64,000 nt of DNA from Betaproteobacteria bacterium Ga0077527. GTDB lineage: Bacteria > Pseudomonadota > Gammaproteobacteria > Burkholderiales > SG8-41. This document shows positions 32,837 to 41,087 of this stretch, one piece after another (position 1 is the first letter of the stretch; each line of letters opens with the position of its first letter). Under the pieces are notes generated by a model, which saw only the letters and a list, made by a program, of their open reading frames with translations, ran no database searches and was not told the origin of the DNA. The position numbers and the translations under genes are program-made. The stretch covers positions 1 to 64,000 of the forward strand of contig LNDW01000022.1 of NCBI GenBank assembly GCA_001464815.1, in the 5' to 3' direction.

Positions 32837-33709
32837 ATGAAAGCGGCGGCTGCGCGTTTTTTCGCGCTCGCCGACCGTGGCGGGCGCTGGGGCTGGCGCT
32901 ATGTGCTGGGCCTGCTGCTGATCGTCCTGCTTTGGCTGTATGGCGGCGGTGAAGCCTACGAAGCCGCGTTGCAACTGCCGCTGGGTGTGGTCACTGATTT
33001 TGTCGCGCTCAATGCCAGCATCCTTGCGCTGCTCGTCGCCGTAGTGCTGGTGGTGACCCTGCTGCATGGCCGTTCCTGGCGCACCTTGGTAACGCCGCAT
33101 CCCGCCTTCGACTGGCGCCGCGCCGGTTCTGCCGCTGTAGTGTGGGGTGGCCTGCTGCTGGCGTTTTCGCTGCTTGAGGCGCTGCTGCACCCCGGACGTT
33201 ACGAATGGACCTTCGATTTGCAGTTGTGGCTGCCTTTCTGCGTTGCCGTGCTGCTGCTGACCCCGCTGCAATGCCTGGCCGAGGAACTGGCCTTTCGCGG
33301 CTACCTGCTGCAGGCGCTGGGCCGGCTGTGGGCGGCACCGTGGTTCGTGATCATCACCAGCGCCGCGATTTTCATGCTGCCGCACCTGTTCAATCCCGAG
33401 GTCGCGGCCTACGGTTTCTGGCTGATGGCGGCCAATTACTTTTTGATGGGCTTGTTTCTCGCCTGGATTACGCTGCGCGACGGCCGGCTTGAGCTTGCGA
33501 TTGGCGCCCACACGGCGAACAATGTGCTGCTCGCGCTGACCGTGAACTACGAAGATTCGGTGTTCGACACGCCCTCGTTGTTCACTGCGGGTGCGCTGGA
33601 TCCGGCTTATTCGCTGCTGACGCTGGCGGTCAGCGCCGCGGTGTTCGGGTTCTGGGCGTTTGGCAAAAGATCGCGCGAAGTGGATGTGGCCGGGCAACAA
33701 CACGGATAA
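32837..33709 (+). CDS. CPBP-family intramembrane metalloprotease
   Basis: About 290 aa with roughly eight membrane segments. The catalytic motifs of the CPBP/Rce1-like family are visible: EELAFRGYLLQAL, then FMLPHLFNPE, then the late AIGAHTANN. It begins at ATG 32837 (a GTG at 32828 is also possible), 9 nt after metH, so it is probably cotranscribed. Substrate unknown. Confidence 0.87.
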   Translation: MKAAAARFFALADRGGRWGWRYVLGLLLIVLLWLYGGGEAYEAALQLPLGVVTDFVALNASILALLVAVVLVVTLLHGRSWRTLVTPHPAFDWRRAGSAAVVWGGLLLAFSLLEALLHPGRYEWTFDLQLWLPFCVAVLLLTPLQCLAEELAFRGYLLQALGRLWAAPWFVIITSAAIFMLPHLFNPEVAAYGFWLMAANYFLMGLFLAWITLRDGRLELAIGAHTANNVLLALTVNYEDSVFDTPSLFTAGALDPAYSLLTLAVSAAVFGFWAFGKRSREVDVAGQQHG

Positions 33710-33730
33710 ACAGCGCAGGCAGACAGCGCA

Positions 33731-34495
33731 TTGAGGGAAACCTTGTTTGATCGCGAAGAAATCGAGCAGTTTGCAAGTGCCGGCTTTGTCATCGCACGTG
33801 GCCTGCTGCCGGAAGCCGCGCGTGCGCGAATGCTTGCCGCCGCCGAGCGCGATCTTGCCGGTGCCGTGCAGCCGCTGGAATATGAGGCTGACCTGCGTTA
33901 CCCCGGTGCGCCGCCTTCGCGCGAAGCGCCCGGCGGGCGCACCGTGCGCCGCCTGCTGCAGGCCTGCGCGCGCGACGCGGCTTTCCGTGACGCGGCCACC
34001 GCGCCGGCGATTGCCGGCCGGCTGCGCCAGCTGCTGGGGCCGCAGGTGGCGCTGGCGCAGGCTCACCACAATTGCGTGATGACCAAGCAACCGCAGTACA
34101 GCAGCCAGACCCTGTGGCATCGCGACATCCGCTACTGGTCATATCATCGTCCGGAGCTGGTGTCGGCGTGGTTCGCGCTGGGTGAGGAGCACGCCGGCAA
34201 CGGTGGCCTGATGGTGCTGCCGGGCACGCAGCGCATCGAGTTCGCCGCCGAACGTCTCGATGCGGCGCAGTTTCTGCGCACCGATCTTGCGGAGAACCAG
34301 TCGCTGCTCGACAGCAGGGTGGAGGTCGGACTCGCGCCGGGTGATGTGCTGTTTTTCCACTGTCGGCTGTTTCATGCCGCGGGAGCCAACAGCAGCGACC
34401 ACATCAAGTTTTCGCCGGTGTTCACCTATCGCGCGCTCGACAATCTGCCGCTGCCGGGATCGCGTTCGGCAGGCTTGCCCGATATTTATTTATAA
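33731..34495 (+). CDS. Phytanoyl-CoA dioxygenase (PhyH)-type Fe(II)/2-oxoglutarate enzyme
   Basis: A 254-aa protein starting at TTG. The facial-triad motif HRD is in TLWHRDIRYW, and the distal His in CRLFHAAGANSSDH; an Arg for 2-oxoglutarate is expected near FTYRALDN. It probably hydroxylates a small molecule. It is followed by a methyltransferase and an ATP-grasp protein, which hints at a small biosynthetic set, but no product can be named. Confidence 0.85.
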   Translation: MRETLFDREEIEQFASAGFVIARGLLPEAARARMLAAAERDLAGAVQPLEYEADLRYPGAPPSREAPGGRTVRRLLQACARDAAFRDAATAPAIAGRLRQLLGPQVALAQAHHNCVMTKQPQYSSQTLWHRDIRYWSYHRPELVSAWFALGEEHAGNGGLMVLPGTQRIEFAAERLDAAQFLRTDLAENQSLLDSRVEVGLAPGDVLFFHCRLFHAAGANSSDHIKFSPVFTYRALDNLPLPGSRSAGLPDIYL

Positions 34496-34521
34496 ATATT
34501 TGTTTTTAAAGGATATTTCTT

Positions 34522-35136
34522 ATGTCCCCGTCGCTGTCGGGGTATGATGAAGAGAAGGCTTCGGGTTACGACGCCAGCGCAGCGCGTACGATGGCGCTTC
34601 GATTGCGCACCATCGAATTGTTGGCACTGAAGCCCGGTGATGCCGTGCTTGACGCCGGTTGCGGCACCGGTCTGAGCTTGCCGCTGCTGATGGCTGCGGT
34701 CGGCTTGAGCGGACGCATCATTGCGGTCGAGTCCAGTCCGGCAATGATGCGCCTGGCGCGTTCCCGTGCAGCAGCGGCCGGCTGGTCCAATGTGCAATTG
34801 CTCGGGACAGTGCTGGAGAACGCGAACTGGTTCCCGCCGGTTGATGCCGTGCTGTTCAACTACACCCATGATCTGCTGCGCTCGCGCGCTGCGCTGGACC
34901 GGGTGCGCAGCCAGGTGCGGGCTGGTGCCCGGGTAGCTGCCGCGGGTATCAAGCATCCGCCGCGATGGCTCGATCCCTTCCGTTGGTACCGCCGCTTCAA
35001 GTCGGCGGACTGTTACCGCAACCCCGAGGGCCTGGATGCGCCGTGGTCGCTGCTGGCCGAGGATGTGCCCGGACTGAAGGTTGAGTCCACCCTGCTCGGC
35101 AGTGGATTCATCGCCTGGGGTCGTTACCCGGAATAG
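34522..35136 (+). CDS. Class I SAM-dependent methyltransferase
   Basis: A 204-aa Rossmann-fold methyltransferase with SAM motif I VLDAGCGTGLSLPL (about residues 41-54) and motif II IIAVESSPAM. A PhyH-type dioxygenase lies 26 nt upstream and an ATP-grasp gene 63 nt downstream. Substrate unknown. The spacer before it is AT-rich (34485-34520) and includes a weak AAAGGA ribosome binding site. Confidence 0.85.
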   Translation: MSPSLSGYDEEKASGYDASAARTMALRLRTIELLALKPGDAVLDAGCGTGLSLPLLMAAVGLSGRIIAVESSPAMMRLARSRAAAAGWSNVQLLGTVLENANWFPPVDAVLFNYTHDLLRSRAALDRVRSQVRAGARVAAAGIKHPPRWLDPFRWYRRFKSADCYRNPEGLDAPWSLLAEDVPGLKVESTLLGSGFIAWGRYPE

Positions 35137-35199
35137 CAAGGCCTTCGCGGCTGTTGTAAGGAAACAGGCGCAGCCGCGACTGAGCGGAAAGGAGGGGGC

Positions 35200-36357
35200 A
35201 TGGGCGTACGGCGCATCCTGGTGTTGTTCCCCAAGGATTGGGACCGCATCGAATTTGACCGGCTGGCGGCCGAGGGTTACCGCTTTCACTACGAAGGCTT
35301 CGACCTGTTCCGGTTTCCGGACAACGCTCGGCTGCTCACCTTTGACGTACACCGTTTCATCGCGCGCCTGCTGCGGCGTTATCGCGGCCGCATCGACGCG
35401 GTGGTCAGCAACAATGAACATTTCGGCGCGCTGATCGCGGCGGTGCTGGCGCAGCGGCTGGGGCTGCCCGGAGCCGATCCGGCGGCGATTATTGCCGCCC
35501 AGCACAAGTATTACGCGCGTTGCCTGCTGCAGGGTGTCGCACCCGAGGCCACGCCGCGTTTCGAGGCGCTCCCCTATGACCGGCCGCTGCAGGCGCCGGC
35601 GCTGGGTTTTCCCTGTTTCGTCAAGCCGGTCAAGGCCACCTACTCGGTGCTGGCGCGCCGCGTCGAAAATCTTGCGCAGTTGCAGGCGCTGCTGCGTTTC
35701 TCGCCGCTGGAGCGCCTGATCCTCGGCCGCCTGGTGCGACCCTTCGATATGCTGATGCCGGAGTACACACCGTTCACGCTTGGCGCGCGGGCAATGATCG
35801 CCGAAGAGCTGCTCGACGGCATGCAGCTCAACATCGACGGTTTTGTCGACCGTGGCCAGGTGCGGCTGCTGGGCATTGTTGACGAGGTGATGTATCCCGG
35901 CACCCAGGCATTCATGCGCTTTGAATATCCCACGCGACTCGATGCCGAAACCCGCGGGCGTGTCGGGTCGCTGGTTGAGCGGCTGATCGGCGCGCTGCAC
36001 CTGGAGCATGGCTTTTTCAATGTCGAACTGATGCTGGATCCGGCGACGGGCGGGTTGAAGGTCATCGAGATCAATCCGCGCATGGCCTCGCAGATCGTCA
36101 ACCTCTATCGTCGCGTCGATGGCTGCGATCCCTACCGCATGCTGCTTGACCTGGCGCTGGGGGAAACGCCGCGCGTCGAGCACGGCGCAGGTGAATTCCG
36201 TGCCGCAGCCAGTTTTGTGATGCGCCGTTTCGACGGCCAGGGGCCCGCCAGCGTGCCCAGTGCCGAACAGATAGACGCCATGCACCGGCGTTATCCCGAT
36301 GCGCGATTGATGCTGTATCTGAAACGCGGTGCCAGCCTCGCGCGCGAAATGAAATGA
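35200..36357 (+). CDS. ATP-grasp protein, cut by an in-frame TGA
   Basis: A 385-aa ATP-grasp ligase-like protein with VKPVKATYSVLARRV (ATP-binding strand), FFNVELML and VIEINPRMASQ (metal-binding Asn/Glu). The frame ends at TGA 36355-36357 right after AREMK, but the same frame then runs 40 more codons, to TGA 36478-36480, giving LGSHRYAVLNLGGRDSADL. From memory, relatives carry an REMKWLGS-type sequence here, so the TGA most likely replaces a Trp TGG. The product either lost its C-terminal tail by nonsense mutation or the base is an error. Catalytic residues lie upstream of the stop. Substrate unknown. Confidence 0.85.
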   Translation: MGVRRILVLFPKDWDRIEFDRLAAEGYRFHYEGFDLFRFPDNARLLTFDVHRFIARLLRRYRGRIDAVVSNNEHFGALIAAVLAQRLGLPGADPAAIIAAQHKYYARCLLQGVAPEATPRFEALPYDRPLQAPALGFPCFVKPVKATYSVLARRVENLAQLQALLRFSPLERLILGRLVRPFDMLMPEYTPFTLGARAMIAEELLDGMQLNIDGFVDRGQVRLLGIVDEVMYPGTQAFMRFEYPTRLDAETRGRVGSLVERLIGALHLEHGFFNVELMLDPATGGLKVIEINPRMASQIVNLYRRVDGCDPYRMLLDLALGETPRVEHGAGEFRAAASFVMRRFDGQGPASVPSAEQIDAMHRRYPDARLMLYLKRGASLAREMK

Positions 36358-36422
36358 CTGGGCAGCCACCGTTACGCCGTGCTCAATCTCGGTGGTCGTG
36401 ACAGCGCCGACTTGATGGCGCG

Positions 36423-36974
36423 TTACGAGGTGATTCGCCGAGAGCTGGCTTTCGACAGGGATATCGCTGCGTCAAGCTGAGCTTCGATGGCTGCGGTATC
36501 GGCCGCGGCACCGCACTGGATTACCCCATCCGCCGCATCCTGCTGTGCCTGCCACAGCACACGGGCTTCGTCGCCCACGCCGGCGAACAGGGCGGCATCA
36601 AACACGCAGAGTTGCCGTGCGATCTCCCAGGCCTTCATTGCGCTGCCCTGGGCGAGCGCACGGCGCAGCGCCTGCGGTTCGGCCGCCGCCGCCGCCACCA
36701 GGAGCAGTTGCCGCGGGCGGTGCTGGCGCAGCAACTGCACCAGCGCGGCGTGTATCAGGACCTGTCCGGTGCAGCAGGCGCAGCCGCTGCTTTGTGCGGA
36801 AGGCAGGTTCAAGGCACCGGCTGCAGCGGCCGTGGCACCGCCATCGTTGTCGAGCACAGACCAGCCGGCACCGCCACTACGCAGCAGTGCCAGCGCCACA
36901 CGTGTTTTGGCCGCAGCATCAATGCCGGTGATCACGGTCAGCGGAACAGCGGCGGCGGGGTGGTGGTCAGACAT
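36423..36974 (-). CDS. Degenerate CobW/G3E-like P-loop protein
   Basis: A 183-aa protein resembling the N-terminal half of CobW-type metallochaperone GTPases: VTVITGIDAAAKTRVALALL stands at the P-loop place and SSGCACCTGQV at the CxCC metal motif. The P-loop lacks the second Gly (GIDAAAKT, where relatives have GxxxxGKT), and there is no C-terminal CobW domain. GTPase activity is therefore doubtful. Its 3' end overlaps the ATP-grasp read-through tail on the other strand by 58 nt. It may be a diverged or decaying gene. Confidence 0.6.
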   Translation of the reverse strand: MSDHHPAAAVPLTVITGIDAAAKTRVALALLRSGGAGWSVLDNDGGATAAAAGALNLPSAQSSGCACCTGQVLIHAALVQLLRQHRPRQLLLVAAAAAEPQALRRALAQGSAMKAWEIARQLCVFDAALFAGVGDEARVLWQAQQDAADGVIQCGAAADTAAIEAQLDAAISLSKASSRRITS

Positions 36975-36979
36975 GACCG

Positions 36980-37007
36980 ATTATATTCAGTGCTGATTTC
37001 GCTACAA
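36980..37007 (-). promoter_or_regulatory. Promoter of the CobW-like gene, possibly leaderless
   Basis: On the minus strand TTGTAG, 16 nt, then a perfect TATAAT (36985-36980). The ATG begins only 5 nt after the -10, so transcription would start at or next to the start codon. An inverted repeat (36987-37017, arms TCAGTGCTGATT and AATCGGCACTGA) overlaps the spacer and -35 and could be an operator. Confidence 0.5.
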
Positions 37008-37047
37008 TCGGCACTGAAAAATTCCATAGCTAAAACAAGGACTTGCT

Positions 37048-37407
37048 ATGTTCTCCATGACCGCATGGCCACCGCTGTTGACCACGGTGCTGCTGCTCAC
37101 CGCCTCCAATGTGTTCATGACTTTCGCCTGGTACGGTCACCTCAAACACCTCAACAGCTCGCCGTGGTGGATCGCCGCTTTCGTATCCTGGGGCATCGCG
37201 CTGTTCGAGTATCTGCTGCAGGTGCCGGCCAACCGCATCGGTTACACCACGCTGAGCCTCGGCCAGTTGAAGATTCTGCAGGAGGTGATCACGCTGACCG
37301 TGTTCGTGCCCTTCGCTGTGTTCTACATGGGGCAGGGGCTGAAGATCAATTATCTGTATGCCGGGTTGTGCCTGGTGGGTGCGGTGTATTTCATCTTCAA
37401 GACATGA
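37048..37407 (+). CDS. DUF486 family membrane protein
   Basis: A 119-aa protein with four predicted membrane helices and the conserved FMTFAWYGHLK and EYLLQVPANRIGY of the DUF486 (DMT-like) family. Function unknown; small DMT-type transport is possible. It is divergent from the CobW-like gene and is followed by an inverted repeat (arms at 37422-37430 and 37461-37469) before mpl. Confidence 0.88.
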   Translation: MFSMTAWPPLLTTVLLLTASNVFMTFAWYGHLKHLNSSPWWIAAFVSWGIALFEYLLQVPANRIGYTTLSLGQLKILQEVITLTVFVPFAVFYMGQGLKINYLYAGLCLVGAVYFIFKT

Positions 37408-37493
37408 GGAAAGCAGCATTGAGGATTGAGTGGGGTTTTGCGGTTTCTTGATCCTCACGCCTCAATCCTGCTCTGCTATCCTCGCACCCCATC

Positions 37494-38840
37494 ATGCACA
37501 TCCACATTCTCGGCATCTGCGGCACTTTCATGGGCGGGCTCGCGGTGCTGGCGCGCGAGGCCGGCCACAAGGTCACCGGCTGTGATGCCAACGTCTACCC
37601 GCCGATGAGCACCCAGCTTGAGGCCCAGGGCATCGCGCTGATCGAGGGCTTCAAGCCGGAGCAGGTCGAACTCAATCCCGATGTGTTTGTGATCGGCAAC
37701 GTGGTGTCGCGTGGCAATCCACTGATGGAGGCGATTCTCGAACGCAGCCTGCCCTATGTCTCGGGGCCGCAGTGGCTGCGCGAGCATGTGTTGCAGGGGC
37801 GCTGGGTACTGGCGGTGGCCGGCACCCACGGCAAGACCACCACCAGCTCGATGCTGGCGTGGATACTCGAACACGCCGGCATGAGTCCCGGATTCCTGAT
37901 CGGTGGTGTGCCGCAGAATTTCGGCGTTTCGGCGCGCCTCACCGAAACCCCGTTTTTTGTGATCGAGGCTGACGAATACGACACCGCCTTTTTCGACAAG
38001 CGTTCGAAGTTCGTGCATTACGCGCCGCGCACCGCGGTGCTCAACAACCTTGAGTACGACCACGCTGACATATTTCCCGACCTCGCCGCGATCGAAACCC
38101 AGTTTCACCACCTGGTGCGCACCATTCCCGGCAATGGCCTGATTGTGGCCAACGGTGCCGAGGCTGCGCTGACCCGTGTGCTGGAGCGCGGTGCATGGAC
38201 GCCGGTGCAGCATTTTGGCGGTGATGGCGAGTGGCAGGCCGGCGAACCCGCGGACAGCGGTGCCTTTGAGGTTTTTCACCAGGGCGCATCACGCGGCCAT
38301 GTGTTGTGGGATCTGCTCGGCGCGCACAACCGCATGAATGCGCTGGCGGCGATTGCCGCTGCGCGCCACGCCGGCGTGCCGGTGGCTGGTGCAGTCGATG
38401 CCTTGAGCCAGTTCAAAAATGTGCGCCGGCGCATGGAAGTCCGCGGCACGGCGCGCGGTGTCGCCGTCTATGACGACTTTGCCCACCATCCGACGGCGAT
38501 CGCCACCACCATCGCCGGGCTTCGGCGAAAGGTCGGCGCGGCGCGCATCCTCGCCGTGATCGAGCCGCGCTCGAATACGATGAAACTCGGAGTGATGAAA
38601 GCCGCGCTGCCGGGCAGCCTGGCGGATGCTGACCGGGTGTACTGCTACAGCGGCGGCCTTGGCTGGGATGCCGCTGCGGCGCTGTCGCCACTGGGCAGCA
38701 AGGCCGCCGTGCATGACGACCTCGACGAGCTGGTAGCGGCAATTGCTGCCGGGGCACGCGAAGGTGACCACGTGCTGGTGATGAGCAACGGCGGCTTCGG
38801 TGGCATCCACGGCAAGCTGCTCGAACAACTCAAGGGCTGA
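37494..38840 (+). CDS. mpl: UDP-MurNAc:L-Ala-gamma-D-Glu-meso-DAP ligase
   Basis: A 448-aa Mur-ligase-family recycling enzyme that reattaches murein tripeptide to UDP-MurNAc. MHIHILGICGTFMGGLAVLA at the start, the ATP-loop GTHGKTTTSSMLAWIL (about residue 109), the metal region EADEYDTAFFDKRSKF and YDDFAHHPTAIATTI identify Mpl and not MurC. Two nt separate it from the amidase gene. It fits with the AmpG-like importer in this window. Confidence 0.96.
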   Translation: MHIHILGICGTFMGGLAVLAREAGHKVTGCDANVYPPMSTQLEAQGIALIEGFKPEQVELNPDVFVIGNVVSRGNPLMEAILERSLPYVSGPQWLREHVLQGRWVLAVAGTHGKTTTSSMLAWILEHAGMSPGFLIGGVPQNFGVSARLTETPFFVIEADEYDTAFFDKRSKFVHYAPRTAVLNNLEYDHADIFPDLAAIETQFHHLVRTIPGNGLIVANGAEAALTRVLERGAWTPVQHFGGDGEWQAGEPADSGAFEVFHQGASRGHVLWDLLGAHNRMNALAAIAAARHAGVPVAGAVDALSQFKNVRRRMEVRGTARGVAVYDDFAHHPTAIATTIAGLRRKVGAARILAVIEPRSNTMKLGVMKAALPGSLADADRVYCYSGGLGWDAAAALSPLGSKAAVHDDLDELVAAIAAGAREGDHVLVMSNGGFGGIHGKLLEQLKG

Positions 38841-38842
38841 GC

Positions 38843-40021
38843 ATGGCCAACATTCCGGATGATCCCCTCGGCGCCTTCTGCCGGCACACCCACGTCGCAC
38901 TCAAGGGTTCTGGCAACGGCCCGCTCAAGGGACTGACCTTCGGCGTCAAGGACATCTACGACATCGCCGGTCACAAGACCGGCTTCGGCAGCCCAGACTG
39001 GCTGGCGACGCACGATCCGGCAAAGCGCACCGCGCCCACGGTTGCGGCCCTGCTCGCCGCTGGTGCCGACATGGCCGGCAAGACCCAGACCGATGAACTG
39101 ACCTACAGCCTCAACGGCGAGAACGCGCATTACGGCACGCCGGTCAACGTCAATGCGCCGGGACGTATCCCCGGCGGTTCTTCCAGCGGCTCGGCGGCGG
39201 CGGTGTCCGGCAGCCTGGTGGATTTTGCACTGGGCAGCGACACCGGCGGCTCGGTGCGCGCGCCGGCGAGTTTTTGCGGCATCTACGGTATCCGCCCGAC
39301 CCATGGCCGGGTGTCTCTGCAAGGCGCCTGTGCGCTGGCGCCGAGTTACGACACCGCGGGCTGGTTCGCGCGTGACGCGGCCCTGCTCGAGAAGATCGGC
39401 CATGCGCTGCTCGGTGATATTGAAGCAGCCGCTGCCGGTGAAGCCCTGCTGGCTGTTGATGCCTTCGCACTGCTGGATGACGCCGCGCGCGCAGCGCTGC
39501 GGCCGGCGCTGGACCGGGTGCGGCGTGTGCTTGGCTCCTTGCGTGAAGCGACCGTCAGCGAGTCCGGTCTGGGCGGCTGGTTCCAGGCCTTCCGTGTGCT
39601 GCAGGGCGCCGAAATCCGCGACACCCTCGGCGCCTGGGTGACGCTAACCCAGCCAAAACTTGGCCCCGGCGTGCGCGAACGCATGCAATGGGTGATGACC
39701 ATCACTGCCGAAGACATTGCCGCAGCACAAGGCGTGCGTGATGCCGTGCGTGCGCGCATGGATCAACTGCTGTCCGGCAATACAGTGCTGGTGCTGCCCA
39801 CCGTGCCCGACATCGCGCCGTTGCTGAACACCCCGGGCGCTGCACTCGACGATTTCCGTGCCCGTGCGATGAGCCTCCTCTGCATCGCCGGCCACGCCGG
39901 CCTGCCCCAGGTTTCGATGCCACTGGCGACCCTGCACGGCTGCCCGCTCGGGCTGTCGCTGGTGGCGGGGCGGGGCAATGATGAGCTGCTGCTCAGGCTG
40001 GTGCGCGAGGTCGCTGGCTGA
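38843..40021 (+). CDS. Amidase-signature hydrolase
   Basis: A 392-aa amidase of the Ser-cisSer-Lys class: VKDIYD (Lys), GGSSSGSAAAV (cis-Ser) and SDTGGSVRAPASF (nucleophile Ser). It is shorter than GatA and lacks tRNA-amidotransferase context; substrate is unknown. It lies 2 nt after mpl and is convergent with the Bug receptor gene. Confidence 0.9.
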   Translation: MANIPDDPLGAFCRHTHVALKGSGNGPLKGLTFGVKDIYDIAGHKTGFGSPDWLATHDPAKRTAPTVAALLAAGADMAGKTQTDELTYSLNGENAHYGTPVNVNAPGRIPGGSSSGSAAAVSGSLVDFALGSDTGGSVRAPASFCGIYGIRPTHGRVSLQGACALAPSYDTAGWFARDAALLEKIGHALLGDIEAAAAGEALLAVDAFALLDDAARAALRPALDRVRRVLGSLREATVSESGLGGWFQAFRVLQGAEIRDTLGAWVTLTQPKLGPGVRERMQWVMTITAEDIAAAQGVRDAVRARMDQLLSGNTVLVLPTVPDIAPLLNTPGAALDDFRARAMSLLCIAGHAGLPQVSMPLATLHGCPLGLSLVAGRGNDELLLRLVREVAG

Positions 40022-40054
40022 ACTTCATGCAGTGGCCTGACGATCAGAGGGCCA

Positions 40055-41050
40055 TCAATCCATTTTGATGCCGGCAGACTGGATCAGCTTGCCGAATTTC
40101 TGGTGTTCCTCGCGCGCAAACTTGCCCAGTGCCTCGGCCGAAGTGCCCAGCGTTTCCAGGCCCAGCGTGATCAGGGATTCACGCACGTCCTGCTGGCCCA
40201 GCGCACGCTGGATTTCCGAGTTGAGCTTGTTGATGACTGCGGCTGGCGTTCCGGCGGGCGCGAAATAGGCGAACCAGTTGGTGACGACAAAACCGGGGGC
40301 GCCGGATTCGGCCATGGTGGGCACTTCGGGCGCGGCGGCCGAGCGTTTGGTCGCGGCAAGTCCCAGCGCGCGGAGTTTGCCGGTGCGCACATGCGGCATC
40401 GATGGCGGCATGCTAGAAAATGACATCGGGTTATGTCCGCCGATCAGATCCGGGATTACCGCGCCGACACCCTTGTAGGGCACGTGCACTATATCCAGCT
40501 TGTAGGTGGTTTTGAGCAGTTCACCGGCCAGATGGTGCACGCCGCCGGTGCCCGCCGAACCGTAGCTCATCTGTCCAGGTCTGGCCTTGGCCAAGGCCAC
40601 CAGCTCCTTCACGTTCCTCACGGGCAGGGAAGGATGCACGACCAGGATCAGGGGCGATGCGGTGGCCAGAGATACTGGCGCCAGGTCGCGCAGAGGGTCG
40701 TAGGGCATTTTTTGCATGTGGGGCAGGATCGCGATTTCCGCCGGCGTGCCGATCAGGATGGTGTAGCCATCGGCTGGAGACTTGGCCACATGGTCGGCGC
40801 CGATCACACCGCCGGCGCCGGTGCGGTTCTCAACAAGAACATTCTGTTTCAGCGATTCCGCCATTTTGCGGCTGACGGTGCGTGCGGTGATGTCGGTGGC
40901 GCCGCCAGGCGCGAAGGGCACCACCACACGGATCGGCTTCACCGGATAGTCCTGCGCGATAGCCAGTCCGGGGCCCCACGGCAGCCCCGGGTAAAGGGAT
41001 GCAATCATCAATGCAGCGGAATAGGCGGTGCTGCGCTTCAGGCTGTTCAT
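40055..41050 (-). CDS. Bug/TctC-type periplasmic solute receptor (selenoprotein locus)
   Basis: A 331-aa tripartite tricarboxylate receptor starting MNSLKRSTAYSAAL at ATG 41050. A signal peptide (about residues 1-32) precedes DYPVKPIRVVVPFAPGGATD, and the Bug signature PGG, the VENRTGAGG loop and YGSAGTGGVHHLAGE follow. Such receptors bind carboxylates or amides; the membrane TctAB parts are absent, as usual for orphan Bug genes. It is 37 nt downstream of the UGSC selenoprotein, so the two are probably cotranscribed and may share a substrate. Confidence 0.9.
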   Translation of the reverse strand: MNSLKRSTAYSAALMIASLYPGLPWGPGLAIAQDYPVKPIRVVVPFAPGGATDITARTVSRKMAESLKQNVLVENRTGAGGVIGADHVAKSPADGYTILIGTPAEIAILPHMQKMPYDPLRDLAPVSLATASPLILVVHPSLPVRNVKELVALAKARPGQMSYGSAGTGGVHHLAGELLKTTYKLDIVHVPYKGVGAVIPDLIGGHNPMSFSSMPPSMPHVRTGKLRALGLAATKRSAAAPEVPTMAESGAPGFVVTNWFAYFAPAGTPAAVINKLNSEIQRALGQQDVRESLITLGLETLGTSAEALGKFAREEHQKFGKLIQSAGIKMD

Positions 41051-41087
41051 GGCGGTGAGGCTCCCGGGGAGTGGTGGGGGACAAGGT

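Noticed and set aside
36355-36357. Selenocysteine at the ATP-grasp TGA
   Set aside because: No Cys or redox motif lies nearby, no hairpin at SECIS distance, and the family appears to have Trp here. A nonsense change or base error is simpler.
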